Source of the DNA: Treponema_C sp050320395
Lineage (GTDB): Bacteria; Spirochaetota; Spirochaetia; Treponematales; Treponemataceae
DNA length: 64,000 bases
NCBI RefSeq assembly: GCF_050320395.1
Contig: NZ_CP144459.1
Span: 744,001 to 808,000 of the forward strand
Direction of reading: 5' to 3'
The number at the start of each line of letters is the position of its first letter. Positions within the stretch are counted from its first letter, which is position 1. A program made the translations under genes and the position numbers. This document shows positions 9,276-17,805 of this stretch, in pieces. The notes below the pieces were generated by a model, which searched no databases, was not told the DNA's origin, and worked only from the letters and a program-made list of their open reading frames with translations.

Positions 9276-9701
9276 TCAGCCTGCGGTAATGGCAATGGTG
9301 CGGGCCTTTGCTTGGGCTCTGCGCGGTATGCTGATTGTCAAAAGGCCGTTTTTAAAGCCTGCCGAAACCTTTTCGCTGTCGATATCTTCGGGAAGGGTAA
9401 AGCTTCGCGAAAAGCTTTTGGAAACACGTTCTTTTATAAGCCATTCGCCGTCAAGTTTTTCTTCTTTTTTGTCCTCTTTTACCGAGCTGATCGAAAGGAT
9501 GCGGTCTTTCAAATTGATTTCCACATCTTTTTCGCTCGAGCCGGGAAGTTCCATGTCGAGCAGGTATTCATCCTTGGTTTCGCGGACGTCTACGCGCGGC
9601 AGGCTGCACTTTGAAGAATTTTCCGTGCCGGAAAAGTTGCGGTCGATTACATCGAACAAGTCGGATGTAAATCTGGGGTTAAAAAAAGATAATGTGTTCA
9701 T
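9276..9701 (-). CDS. hsp20: Hsp20/alpha-crystallin small heat shock protein
   Basis: 141 residues, normal for bacterial Hsp20. The alpha-crystallin domain (~35-130) shows the typical start VDVRETKDEYLLDMELPG, the beta-strand SEKDVEINLKDRILSISS, and the C-terminal A-x-x-x-N-G-L motif (SAGFKNGLLTISIP). It should act as an ATP-independent holdase in the cytoplasm. TAGGAGG lies 5-6 nt before the ATG, so translation is of the ordinary leadered type. A well-formed sigma-54 promoter lies 113 bp upstream, suggesting RpoN control. A strong terminator follows; it is monocistronic. Confidence 0.95.
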   Translation of the reverse strand: MNTLSFFNPRFTSDLFDVIDRNFSGTENSSKCSLPRVDVRETKDEYLLDMELPGSSEKDVEINLKDRILSISSVKEDKKEEKLDGEWLIKERVSKSFSRSFTLPEDIDSEKVSAGFKNGLLTISIPRRAQAKARTIAITAG

Positions 9702-9813
9702 AGTATACCTCCTATGGTTTGTTGCTTTGTATGCCGGTTCCGCTCTCCGGCGGGGATATCCGAAGCCGTATCGGTGTTCGGATAATCCGTTTTCCGGTCT
9801 TCACTTATAGTAT

Positions 9814-9830
9814 AGCAGGATACGTGCCAA
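9814..9830 (-). promoter_or_regulatory. Sigma-54 promoter upstream of hsp20
   Basis: Minus strand reads TTGGCACGTATCCTGCT. It matches the -24/-12 consensus YTGGCACGNNNNTTGCW at all but about two positions, and GG and GC are separated by exactly 10 nt. The leader to the ATG would be about 100 nt. A sigma-70 -10-like TATACT lies just downstream but has no -35 partner. Confidence 0.65.
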
Positions 9831-10038
9831 CTTTTTTTAATTTTATTTATTTTATTGTATTATAACGAATTACTTTTTTAGAGAAAAGACGGAATGGGTC
9901 TAAGACGCCGAAGTGAAGAAAAAAATGGAAAAAGAGGGGAAAAGAGGCTGTCTGTGTCAAAAAAATGCATTTCTACTGTTTCTTTTTGACCCGGTATCTT
10001 TTTTTTGAGGGGAAAATCGGGTATTTTATGCGGCCTGT

Positions 10039-10067
10039 TTTACTTTTTGTCGGCTTTATGGTATAAT
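10039..10067 (+). promoter_or_regulatory. Leaderless-type promoter of the 10074 gene
   Basis: TTTACT (10039-10044), 17-bp spacer, consensus TATAAT (10062-10067), then 6 nt to the ATG at 10074. Confidence 0.6.
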
Positions 10068-10073
10068 GGGTGT

Positions 10074-11543
10074 ATGCTGAAAAGGGATTTTCCGTACGAA
10101 ACCGTGAATACTTTTTTACGTACCTGCACAAAACCTTTTACTTCCAAAACGATACAGCGTTTACTGCGTGCCGAGGGTGAACGTGCGGCGCTTCGTGAGG
10201 TTTCCGATTTTCTTGACAGCCATCCTTCGGTGTTTCCGCTTTCCGACGGCAGCTATATTGCCCGGCCGGGGCTTTTTACCGATGCCTATTTCAGTATAAA
10301 ACCCCGGCGTTTTGAAGTCGATTCCGGTATTTTGATTATCGGGCACCGCTGTATGCCCTTTGTCGATCCTGAAATGCTCCCCCATGAATTGAATTTTACG
10401 TTTGCGGGTATGCCCGTTCATAAAAAGTGTATTGAAATCGCTTCGGACGATGTATTGGATATGTACCGTCTTTTCGGTGAAGAATATGTGCCCCAGTTTC
10501 TCGGGCTTGACCCGGGAAACGAAGACCGGGATTTTGCCGAGAACGATTTTGAGATACCCAACCGCATTTTTCTTACCGTATGCGATATGAGGGCTTTGTA
10601 CAAGCGCTTCGATTTTTCGTACGCAGACCGTTTGTCGGCGCGGCTTGTGAATTGGGATGAGGGTTTGATAGAACTTCGTCCGATTAAAGAAATGAGGTCA
10701 AATCTGTTTGAATCGACCGAAGAAAACGAGCTTCGCGAACGCTGGTATGATGTTTTGGAAACATGTCTGCTTTCGACAATCGAAGAATACGGCCCTTGTC
10801 ACAGTATTGAAGAACAGCTTGTCTGTGCTTTTTTCGGCAATACGGATATTCTGTGTATTTCGGGCTGCGGTTCTTTGGACGAATATTTGATGCGCACAAA
10901 AAATGTCGTTTTTGCCGAATACGGAGTGGAAACCCGTCTGTGGAAAAAGGGCGAAGAATGCACCGCATCTTCGTGGCGCGACCGTTTTGAAAGCGGCATT
11001 GATGTGTCCGAAACGCTGTACGGAGAAATAGGTATTCCCCTTCCCGAATTTATGCTTGATGCCTATATCCTCGATTCCCTGTACCGCAGAGATAAGGGCG
11101 TCAGGGAAATATTTAAAAGAATCATTCCTTCTTCGTTTGTACTGGAGGAATGGCAGCTTAAAACTTTTTTATTGCATCTTGAAACCAAATATGTTATACT
11201 TTCCGAAAAATACAACAGATTTACGGATTTTAACAAGGGTGAGGTACGCAGCAGCGCTTTAAAACTGTATTCGGCCCTGGTAAAGCTTATTTGCGAACTT
11301 GATTCCTGCGGATTGCCTGCCGATTTTTTCCCGCAGCAGGATTTGGTTATCCTATCCCAGCTTTTTGCTCATACGGGGCATCTGGTTGAAGCTTTGTTGT
11401 ATCAGGAGAATCTGTCCGATAAGGATTTAAGCGCGGCTTCCGCTTCCCTTGAAGGGATGACCTTCAGTTTTGAAGATATAGAAGAAATACTTGTTTCCGT
11501 TATGGAAAACAAAAAAAAGGATGCTTTTTCGATTGTAAAGTAA
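10074..11543 (+). CDS. Hypothetical protein, 489 aa, upstream of transketolase
   Basis: 489 residues from the ATG at 10074; a TTG extension to 10005 would run through the promoter and is rejected. The first ~60 residues (TVNTFLRTCTKPFTSKTIQRLLRAE...SHPSVFPLSDGSYIARPG) look like a winged-helix fold ending in the G-S-Y-I wing, as in HARE-HTH-type domains. The rest is mainly helical and acidic, with no motif I recognise. The stop lies 18 bp before the transketolase ATG, so the two probably share a transcript. A regulatory or nucleic-acid-binding role is a guess from the N-terminal fold only. Confidence 0.6.
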   Translation: MLKRDFPYETVNTFLRTCTKPFTSKTIQRLLRAEGERAALREVSDFLDSHPSVFPLSDGSYIARPGLFTDAYFSIKPRRFEVDSGILIIGHRCMPFVDPEMLPHELNFTFAGMPVHKKCIEIASDDVLDMYRLFGEEYVPQFLGLDPGNEDRDFAENDFEIPNRIFLTVCDMRALYKRFDFSYADRLSARLVNWDEGLIELRPIKEMRSNLFESTEENELRERWYDVLETCLLSTIEEYGPCHSIEEQLVCAFFGNTDILCISGCGSLDEYLMRTKNVVFAEYGVETRLWKKGEECTASSWRDRFESGIDVSETLYGEIGIPLPEFMLDAYILDSLYRRDKGVREIFKRIIPSSFVLEEWQLKTFLLHLETKYVILSEKYNRFTDFNKGEVRSSALKLYSALVKLICELDSCGLPADFFPQQDLVILSQLFAHTGHLVEALLYQENLSDKDLSAASASLEGMTFSFEDIEEILVSVMENKKKDAFSIVK

Positions 11544-11561
11544 TCCTTTATAGGAGTGAAC

Positions 11562-13529
11562 ATGAACATTTCGGGTTTGAATGCTGCCGCTCTTTCCGTG
11601 CGCAGCCTTGCGATGGACGCTATTCAAAAAGCGAATTCGGGGCACCCCGGTTTGCCCCTGGGCTGTGCCGAACTTGCCGCCGTGTTGTACGGCGAAATTA
11701 TGAAGCATAATCCGGCCGATTCGCGCTGGGCCGACCGCGACCGTTTTATTTTATCGGCGGGCCACGGTTCCATGCTTGATTATGCGATTTTGCATTTAAG
11801 CGGCTACAAGGTTAAATTAAACGATATAAAAAAATTCCGCCGGCTTAAATCGGTGTGTGCCGGACATCCCGAGTACGGCGTTACCGACGGTGTTGAAGCG
11901 ACAACCGGCCCCTTAGGGCAGGGTATTGCGATGGCTGTGGGTATGGCGCTGGCCGAAAGCATTTTGGCGGCAAAATTCAATACGCCTAAACACAAGATTG
12001 TGGATCACTATACATATACCCTTGTCGGCGAAGGCTGTCTTATGGAAGGAGTTTCTTCCGAAGCCTCGAGTTTTGCAGGCAGCATGAAGCTGGGAAAACT
12101 TATAGCGTTTTACGATAAAAATAAGATAACGATTGACGGTTCCACCGACGGCGTTTTTGCTGAAGATGTTGCCAAGCGCTACGAAGCTTACGGCTGGCAG
12201 GTATTGTCCGGTTCGATGTACGATATGGAAAATATTGCCCGTTTGGTTGCCGAAGCAAAACGCGACGAGAGACCCTCGCTTATTATTTTGGATTCGGTTA
12301 TCGGAAAGGGTGCTCCTACCGTTGCGGGAAGCGCAAAGGCTCACGGAGCACCGCTGGGAGCGGAGGGTATTGCGGCTGCAAAAAAAGAGCTGGGCCTTCC
12401 CCTTGATAAAGAATTTTACGTTGCGCCCGAGGCATACGGCTATTTTGAATCGAAGCGTGAAAACTGGGCGAAAAAAGAAGCCGAATGGAAGGCTGTATTT
12501 GCCGAGTGGGCCGAAGAAAATCCGGAACTTGCAAAAGAATGGAAGCGCTTTTTTGCGGGCAAACCCGCTAAAAAGCCTTCAATGACCGCTTATAAGGCGG
12601 GAGACTCTTTGGCAACGCGCAATGCATCCGGTGCCGCCCTGCTTGATTTGAGCAAGGTGTATACAAACCTTGTCGGAGGTTCTGCGGACTTGCAGGGACC
12701 GAACTGTACAAAGTTGGCGGACACAAAGGCTTATTCGCCTTCTTCGCGCTCCGGGCGCTATATTCACTACGGGATACGCGAGTTTGCGATGGCGGCCATA
12801 TCGAACGGTATCGCCCTCCACGGCGGCCTTATTCCCTTTTGCGCAACCTTTTTGGTGTTTGCCGACTATCTGCGCCCGGCTTTGCGTTTGTCCGCTTTAA
12901 TGCGCAAAAACGTTATCTACGTATTAACCCACGATTCAATCTTTGTCGGCGAAGACGGCCCGACCCACCAACCCATAGAAACCCTTTCTTCTTTGCGCGT
13001 TATTCCGAATGTGCAGGTACTGCGCCCCGGCGATGCCGAAGAAACGGCCGAAGCGTGGAAGATGGCAGCCGCTTCAAAAGACACACCGGTTTGTATTGCT
13101 TTGAGCCGGCAAAATCTTCCCGTCTACGAAAAAGACGACCCCGATTGGCGTAATACTATGCTGTGCGGCGCTTACATTGTACAAAAAGGCGGGGCAAAAC
13201 CCGACGTAACCGTTCTTGCAACCGGTTCCGAAGTTTCTCTTGCGCTTAAGGCGGCATCTCTGGTTAAGGGGAAAAAGGTGCGTGTCGTTTCGGTCATAGA
13301 CCGCGAATTGTTCCGCCGCCAGCCTAAAGAAATAAAGGAAGCGATTACGGGTAAAAGCGCGCGCCGTATCGTTGCGGAAGCTGCAAGTCCGATGGGCTGG
13401 GAAGGTTTTGCTTCAAGCGAAGCGGACCTGTTTTGTTTAACGTCCTTCGGCGAATCGGCCCCCGGCGCAAAGGTTGCCGAACACTTCGGTTACACGGCCG
13501 AAAATTTGGCAAAGCTGATTGAAGGCTGA
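11562..13529 (+). CDS. tkt: Transketolase
   Basis: 655 residues, the usual length. It transfers two-carbon ketol units in the pentose phosphate pathway using thiamine diphosphate. Visible marks are the N-terminal SGHPGLPLGCAELAAVLY, the TPP motif GEGCLMEGVSSEASSFAG...KITIDG, the pyrimidine-domain region with GIREFAMAAISNGIALHGG, and DSIFVGEDGPTHQPIE. The ATG at 11562 is preceded by AGGAG with 5 nt spacing; the GTG at 11556 overlaps that site and is rejected. A hairpin terminator follows at 13567. Confidence 0.97.
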   Translation: MNISGLNAAALSVRSLAMDAIQKANSGHPGLPLGCAELAAVLYGEIMKHNPADSRWADRDRFILSAGHGSMLDYAILHLSGYKVKLNDIKKFRRLKSVCAGHPEYGVTDGVEATTGPLGQGIAMAVGMALAESILAAKFNTPKHKIVDHYTYTLVGEGCLMEGVSSEASSFAGSMKLGKLIAFYDKNKITIDGSTDGVFAEDVAKRYEAYGWQVLSGSMYDMENIARLVAEAKRDERPSLIILDSVIGKGAPTVAGSAKAHGAPLGAEGIAAAKKELGLPLDKEFYVAPEAYGYFESKRENWAKKEAEWKAVFAEWAEENPELAKEWKRFFAGKPAKKPSMTAYKAGDSLATRNASGAALLDLSKVYTNLVGGSADLQGPNCTKLADTKAYSPSSRSGRYIHYGIREFAMAAISNGIALHGGLIPFCATFLVFADYLRPALRLSALMRKNVIYVLTHDSIFVGEDGPTHQPIETLSSLRVIPNVQVLRPGDAEETAEAWKMAAASKDTPVCIALSRQNLPVYEKDDPDWRNTMLCGAYIVQKGGAKPDVTVLATGSEVSLALKAASLVKGKKVRVVSVIDRELFRRQPKEIKEAITGKSARRIVAEAASPMGWEGFASSEADLFCLTSFGESAPGAKVAEHFGYTAENLAKLIEG

Positions 13530-13566
13530 GGGCAGACGATCGGATAAAATGTCCGATTGTTAGCTT

Positions 13567-13602
13567 ACAGTTTCGCTCAGGCATTTGTATGAGCGGAACT
13601 GT
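13567..13602 (+). terminator. Putative terminator after transketolase
   Basis: ACAGTTTCGCTCA pairs with TGAGCGGAACTGT (one G-T wobble), followed by ATTTATC and T-rich sequence. A smaller ATCGGA/TCCGAT hairpin precedes it at about 13540. Confidence 0.6.
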
Positions 13603-13732
13603 ATTTATCTCCATTTTTATACAAAACACTAACAAAAACAAATTACTCAGATCATACCATATCCCTCGCCTTATTCGAATATTATCTTGTTTATAAAGCC
13701 ATTCCACATCTTGATAAAAACAGTGTTTTTAC

Positions 13733-13762
13733 TTGACATACATACTGTATGTATGTTACTAT
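13733..13762 (+). promoter_or_regulatory. Promoter of the VOC-TetR-AlkC cassette
   Basis: TTGACA (13733-13738), 18-bp spacer, TACTAT (13757-13762). The operator palindrome fills the spacer and touches the -35 hexamer. AGGAGAG lies before the ATG at 13789. Confidence 0.7.
13736..13756. promoter_or_regulatory. TetR-type palindromic operator
   Basis: ACATACATAC-T-GTATGTATGT is a perfect 21-bp palindrome around a central base. It sits between -35 and -10, where a bound repressor would block RNA polymerase. The TetR gene two cistrons down is the obvious partner, giving autoregulation; the pairing is inference. Confidence 0.75.
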
Positions 13763-13788
13763 AAGGAAATAAAATATAGGAGAGTAAT

Positions 13789-14193
13789 ATGAAAATAAAT
13801 AGTTTTTATCCGGTGGTTATGACAAAGGAAGTTAAAGCATGTGCAGATTTTTTTATAAAATATTTCGACTTTAATACAACTTTTGAAGCAGATTGGTATA
13901 TCAGCCTGATTGATGAAAACAAAAACGAACTTGCCGTTTTGGATTATAGGCATGAAACTGTTCCAAAAGGTTTTGGATTGCCTCTTTCCGGGCTTTTGCT
14001 GAATGTTGAAGTAAATAATGTTGATGAAGTTTATGATATATTAAAAAAAGATTTAAAAGATAAAATTATCTTGGATATAAAGAGCGAGACATTCGGTCAA
14101 AGGCATTTTATTATTGAAGGTCCAAGTAAGATACTGGTGGATGTGATTCAAGTTATTCCGCATTCAGAAGAATATAGAGAAAATTATGAATAA
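13789..14193 (+). CDS. VOC (glyoxalase/bleomycin-resistance fold) protein
   Basis: 134 residues with the beta-alpha-beta-beta-beta layout of the vicinal oxygen chelate fold: FYPVVMTKEVKACADFFIKYFDF, then WYISLIDENKNELAVL, and a second half ending in KILVDVIQVIP. Members include dioxygenases, glyoxalase I and drug-binding immunity proteins such as bleomycin-binding proteins. First gene of a three-gene AT-rich operon; its stop overlaps the TetR start. With a TetR regulator and a DNA-alkylation glycosylase beside it, binding of a DNA-damaging compound is a reasonable inference, but detoxification chemistry is not shown. Confidence 0.8.
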   Translation: MKINSFYPVVMTKEVKACADFFIKYFDFNTTFEADWYISLIDENKNELAVLDYRHETVPKGFGLPLSGLLLNVEVNNVDEVYDILKKDLKDKIILDIKSETFGQRHFIIEGPSKILVDVIQVIPHSEEYRENYE

Positions 14194-14770
14194 AAATGAA
14201 ATAGCTTCTTTTCAGACAAAAAATAAGATTCTGATGGTTGCAAAGCAAAAATTTATTGCAAAAGGTTATAACAATACATCTTTGCAAGAAATTGTTGAAG
14301 AAATAGGCTTAACAAGAGGAGCCTTTTATCATCACTTTAAAAATAAGGAAGAAATACTGTCTGAGCTTATTCGTATCATTCAAAACGAGCTTGCCGATTA
14401 CGTAGAAAAGACTGCCATGCAAAGTACGGATCGATGGGAACAGCTTATTATCGGTTGTGTAGCCTTTGTAGAAAAAGCGATTGATAAAGATACTATAAAA
14501 ATATTATTACTTGACGGTCCGTCGGTTCTTTCATGGCAAGAATGGAAAAGGATGGATACTGAAAATTCCGAATCCCGTTTAAAAGAGCTACTCCTTATTT
14601 TACAGGAAGAAGGAATAATTAAAAAAGTACATATTGACTATTTGACAAGTTTCATTTCCGGAGGATTAAACGAGCTGGCAATCAAACTGTCAAGGTCGCA
14701 ATCCTTTGACATCGCGGAAATCGAGTCTTCAATCAGAATGATGTTGGAAGGAATAAGAAAATATGGCTAA
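14186..14770 (+). CDS. TetR family transcriptional regulator
   Basis: 194 residues. The N-terminal helix-turn-helix is textbook TetR: ILMVAKQKFIAKGYNNTSL, then GLTRGAFYHHFKNKEEIL. The C-terminal ~140 residues would bind the inducer. It overlaps the VOC gene by 8 bp and the glycosylase gene by 8 bp, so all three are translated together. The perfect palindrome in the promoter at 13736-13756 is its likely operator. Its base composition is clearly lower in GC than that of genes on either side, suggesting acquisition with its neighbours. Confidence 0.93.
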   Translation: MNKNEIASFQTKNKILMVAKQKFIAKGYNNTSLQEIVEEIGLTRGAFYHHFKNKEEILSELIRIIQNELADYVEKTAMQSTDRWEQLIIGCVAFVEKAIDKDTIKILLLDGPSVLSWQEWKRMDTENSESRLKELLLILQEEGIIKKVHIDYLTSFISGGLNELAIKLSRSQSFDIAEIESSIRMMLEGIRKYG

Positions 14771-15515
14771 AAAACTGAAAGACTACTATGATGTAGAATA
14801 TGTGGAAACACTGGCGGATTTGATTGCAAAGCAAACCGAAAAACTCAACAAAAAAAGATTTTTCGAATTAACAAAGAATGCCATTGGACACTTAGAGTTT
14901 AATCAAAGACAAGAGCTGATCGCAAAAGGACTCTATAACTCGATTGACCTTGACTATGAAAATACTCTTTCGGTTTTTTATAAAATCTTAGGGCCGGAAC
15001 TTACGGGCAACAGCGGAGCATTTTCTCAAGGATGGTGGTTATGGCCGATTGGGAAATATGTTGAACTCTATGGAGAAAACTACTTTGAAACCAGCATAAA
15101 ATTCAGTAAAGAGCTTACAAAAAGGTTCACGTCGGAATATTGCATGAGACCCTTAATCAGGCAGTATCCGGAAAAAGCTTTAAGGATTTTATCGGATTGG
15201 AGTATTGATGGTAATGAAAGAGTGAGAAGGCTTTCAAGTGAATGTTTGAGAATCAGGCTTCCATGGGCTAAAAAACTATATACTGCTTTGGAGTATTTTG
15301 ATATATATTTTAAAATACTGACAAATCTTAAAGATGACAAAGATACATATATCCGAAAAAGTGTCGCGAATAATCTCAATGATTTATATAAAGAAGATCA
15401 GGCAAAATTTTATATAATTCTTGAGGAGTGGAAAAAAGGAGCAGTGAGTAAAGAATGTGAGTGGATTATAAAACACGGCTCACGGAATGCAGGAAAAAAT
15501 ATACTTAGAGAGTAA
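14763..15515 (+). CDS. DNA alkylation repair protein (AlkC/AlkD-like HEAT-repeat glycosylase)
   Basis: 250 residues built of helical HEAT-like repeats. The core GNERVRRLSSECLRIRLPWA matches the AlkC-type motif VRRLASEG-x-RPRLPWA, next to a conserved Trp-Asp region (ILSDWSIDGNERV). Such proteins remove N3/N7-alkylated purines without flipping the base and can give resistance to bulky alkylating natural products. Last gene of the TetR-controlled operon. Lys-rich and AT-rich like its two partners. Distinction between AlkC and AlkD subfamilies needs alignment. Confidence 0.85.
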   Translation: MAKKLKDYYDVEYVETLADLIAKQTEKLNKKRFFELTKNAIGHLEFNQRQELIAKGLYNSIDLDYENTLSVFYKILGPELTGNSGAFSQGWWLWPIGKYVELYGENYFETSIKFSKELTKRFTSEYCMRPLIRQYPEKALRILSDWSIDGNERVRRLSSECLRIRLPWAKKLYTALEYFDIYFKILTNLKDDKDTYIRKSVANNLNDLYKEDQAKFYIILEEWKKGAVSKECEWIIKHGSRNAGKNILRE

Positions 15516-15571
15516 TATGTTATTCATGCGGTATTCTTTACTCGCAATAGATGTATCGAATAATGCTCCGG

Positions 15572-15631
15572 CGGCAGTGATTTGCCCGTCTTACCCTCTT
15601 TACGTTCTTTGCGGTTAAACTTCGGCAGTGA
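15572..15631. repeat. CGCAAAGAACG-type repeat bounded by a 9-bp direct repeat
   Basis: TTACCCTCTTTACGTTCTTTGCGGTTA (15591-15617) is the reverse complement of the motif family seen near 1.9-2.07 kb and 59.56-59.64 kb. CGGCAGTGA occurs on both sides (15572-15580 and 15623-15631), which could be a target duplication or chance. Confidence 0.4.
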
Positions 15632-15635
15632 CGGT

Positions 15636-16616
15636 TCAAACCCCCGCTTTTTGCTTTTTATCACGTACATAGCATACGGCGATAATCGCCAGTCCGCCTA
15701 TAATCATCATAAGGCACAGAATTTGCCCCGTCGATAAATTAAACAAGGATTGGTTAAAATAAATCGGTGCGTCGGGTTTTGCGCTTATGCGGTATCCTAT
15801 GTCGGCATCCGGTTCGCGGAAATACTCTATAACAAAGCGTACCAGTCCGTAGCCTGCCGTATACACACCGGACAACAAACCGCGGAAGGGCTTTTTTTTG
15901 CTTAAAAAGCGTAACAGGGCAAATAGTACAATACCTTCAAAAAAAGCCTCGTATAATTGACTCGGATGCCGCGGCAGGTTCACCAAAAGGGTTCCGGGGG
16001 CTGTACTTATTCCGGTTTGTTCGACTATCCTTTGTACCCAATCTATCGAAAGCGAAAACCGCGGCGCGCCCGGAAAAATCATGCCCCACGGAACGGTCGT
16101 AATACGTCCGTACAATTCGGCATTAAAAAAGTTTCCGAGCCTGCCGAAGGTATAGCCGAGCGGAATGGAAACGACCATAGCGTCTATCCACTGCCAATAG
16201 GAGCGCTTGTTTTTGGCGCACCATACAATCATCCCTATAAGTCCTCCGATAAAACCGCCGTGATACGACATTCCCGCCAAGCCCGTAAAAGTGCCGTTTT
16301 TATCGAAGGGCCAAAAAATAAGCCAGGGTTCTTTCCGATACATGCCGCTTTGATCGTATACGAGGGTGGAAAAGATCCGTGCCCCCAAAAGCAAGCCGAT
16401 AATACCGAAGGTAAAAAAGCCGAAAATATCGTCTTCGGTTGCTTTGTGTTCGGGAGAATCGAGCATCCCTTCTTTTTGCAGCGACATGAATACGCGGATT
16501 GCCGTGGCAAAGGCGAAAATATACATTAAGCCGTACCAGCGTATCATGCCCAAAAGGGGAACGCCGGGGAAAATTTCGGGATGAATCCATGAAGGATAAT
16601 TCAATGCTAAAAACAT
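15636..16616 (-). CDS. lgt: Prolipoprotein diacylglyceryl transferase
   Basis: 326 residues from the ATG at 16616 (a TTG at 16628 adds four residues and cannot be excluded). It transfers diacylglycerol from phosphatidylglycerol to the lipobox Cys of prolipoproteins at the inner membrane. Several membrane spans are visible, with the family hallmark LGYTFGRLGNFFNAELYGR. Downstream are HPSQLYEAFFEGIVL and the C-terminal GLVRFVIEYFREPD. It would serve the lipoproteins in this window (53572 and 60449). It lies just upstream of no other gene in its direction except the MinD-like one, 55 bp away. Confidence 0.95.
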   Translation of the reverse strand: MFLALNYPSWIHPEIFPGVPLLGMIRWYGLMYIFAFATAIRVFMSLQKEGMLDSPEHKATEDDIFGFFTFGIIGLLLGARIFSTLVYDQSGMYRKEPWLIFWPFDKNGTFTGLAGMSYHGGFIGGLIGMIVWCAKNKRSYWQWIDAMVVSIPLGYTFGRLGNFFNAELYGRITTVPWGMIFPGAPRFSLSIDWVQRIVEQTGISTAPGTLLVNLPRHPSQLYEAFFEGIVLFALLRFLSKKKPFRGLLSGVYTAGYGLVRFVIEYFREPDADIGYRISAKPDAPIYFNQSLFNLSTGQILCLMMIIGGLAIIAVCYVRDKKQKAGV

Positions 16617-16671
16617 ATGCGTATACAAGGCTTTTTGCAGCCTCGGTTTTACCTTCCTTTTGCGTTTAAAA

Positions 16672-17805
16672 TTAGAGTTTAAATCCCTGTGCGTGGGCTT
16701 TTACAATCTTCGATTTTAAAAGCGTATTTTCTTTTCGCAGCTGGGTAATTTCGTATTGCTGGGCCTTTATCGTATCTGCAAGTTCTCCGGTTGTTAGGGC
16801 GCCGCTTCCGATAAGGTCTTCTACATAAGATATTTTGGCTTCGTAGTCTTCTTCGGCTTCCGAGCCTACCAATTCAAAGCTGTCGGCAGGCAGCCCCGTA
16901 TCGTCAAAGTTCAAGTCTTCAGACTGCATAATTTTATCCGCAATACGGTATATGGATTGCGAAAGTATGGACTGCGGTTTGTATACGGTTATAGGCAGAC
17001 GCGAGGCAAGAGCGACATCCTGCATCGGATCGCGGTACACAACGCCCAAGTAGTCAAGCGTTAAGCCTAAATATTCGGTACATGAGCGGCGTATTTTCAT
17101 TGCCCGCTCGGCGTCTTTGGGGTCTTCAATCATATTCATAACCAAACGCGGTTTGAATTTTTGAATCCGCTTTATAAAAACTTCCGCACTTTTAGGATCG
17201 ATGCGTATAATATTTTCCGTCAATTTGGGAATATACAATCTTTGAAGCGATGCGGGATCCGACCTGAGCTTTTCAAGGTATTCGTATGCCTTTGAGGTTT
17301 TCTTAAAGGAATTGTACATAAGGCGGAACAGAACATTCTTTAAAAACAAATAGCCGTTCAGTGTTGCCGTAACCGCGGGGGCCGTTACCAAAATACCCTG
17401 AGGCGAAAGTAAAAACATATCGAGGATTGTTAAATGGGTGCCCGCTCCCAAATCCAAAATAAGATAATCGGTTTCTATCTTTTGGAATTTTTTTATCAAC
17501 ATATTTTTTTGCGAAAGGGGCAGGGCGGTGAGTCCCGGAATTTCCGAATCGCCTGCTATAAACCGTACGTTTTTGTATCCTGACGGAGTGATGATGTCTT
17601 CAAACTCAGATGTACCCGATAAAAAAGTCCCCAAGCCTTTTTTCGGCGCCTGTTGACCGATTGCCAAATGGAGGTTTGAAGCACCCAAATCAAGGTCGGC
17701 AAGGATAACGTCTTTGCCCGCTTTTCCGAGGGTAACGGCGAGATTTGCCGATAAAAGACTTTTGCCTACGCCGCCCTTTCCGCTTGCAATAGGAATTATT
17801 TGCAT
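16672..17805 (-). CDS. MinD/ParA-like P-loop ATPase with C-terminal coiled coil
   Basis: 377 residues. It has the deviant Walker A motif GKGGVGKSLLSANLAVTLG and the switch DLDLGASNLHLAIG, followed by YLILDLGAGTHLTILDMFLLSP. This places it in the MinD/Mrp/ParA group. The family positions cell-surface machines, septa, flagella or chromosomes. The C-terminal ~40 residues (TIKAQQYEITQLRKENTLLKSKI) form a predicted coiled coil, absent from classical MinD. No MinC or MinE is next to it. It overlaps the preceding small membrane protein gene by 10 bp, so they are co-translated. Confidence 0.85.
   Translation of the reverse strand: MQIIPIASGKGGVGKSLLSANLAVTLGKAGKDVILADLDLGASNLHLAIGQQAPKKGLGTFLSGTSEFEDIITPSGYKNVRFIAGDSEIPGLTALPLSQKNMLIKKFQKIETDYLILDLGAGTHLTILDMFLLSPQGILVTAPAVTATLNGYLFLKNVLFRLMYNSFKKTSKAYEYLEKLRSDPASLQRLYIPKLTENIIRIDPKSAEVFIKRIQKFKPRLVMNMIEDPKDAERAMKIRRSCTEYLGLTLDYLGVVYRDPMQDVALASRLPITVYKPQSILSQSIYRIADKIMQSEDLNFDDTGLPADSFELVGSEAEEDYEAKISYVEDLIGSGALTTGELADTIKAQQYEITQLRKENTLLKSKIVKAHAQGFKL

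Larger units (their letters stand above)
9702..10073. other. Divergent intergenic region hsp20 / 10074 gene
   Basis: 372 bp without a gene. It holds the hsp20 leader and sigma-54 promoter, an A/T-rich block (9831-9885), an inverted repeat GTCAAAAA/TTTTTGAC (9956-9963 and 9983-9990) that could be an operator or enhancer site, and the promoter of the 10074 gene. Confidence 0.5.

Noticed and set aside
9805..9812. TATACT near the hsp20 sigma-54 site as a sigma-70 promoter
   Set aside because: No -35 at any usual spacing; the -24/-12 match is far better.
10005..10073. TTG-initiated 23-residue extension of the 489-aa protein
   Set aside because: It would read through the TATAAT promoter and adds a hydrophobic stretch not expected for this protein.
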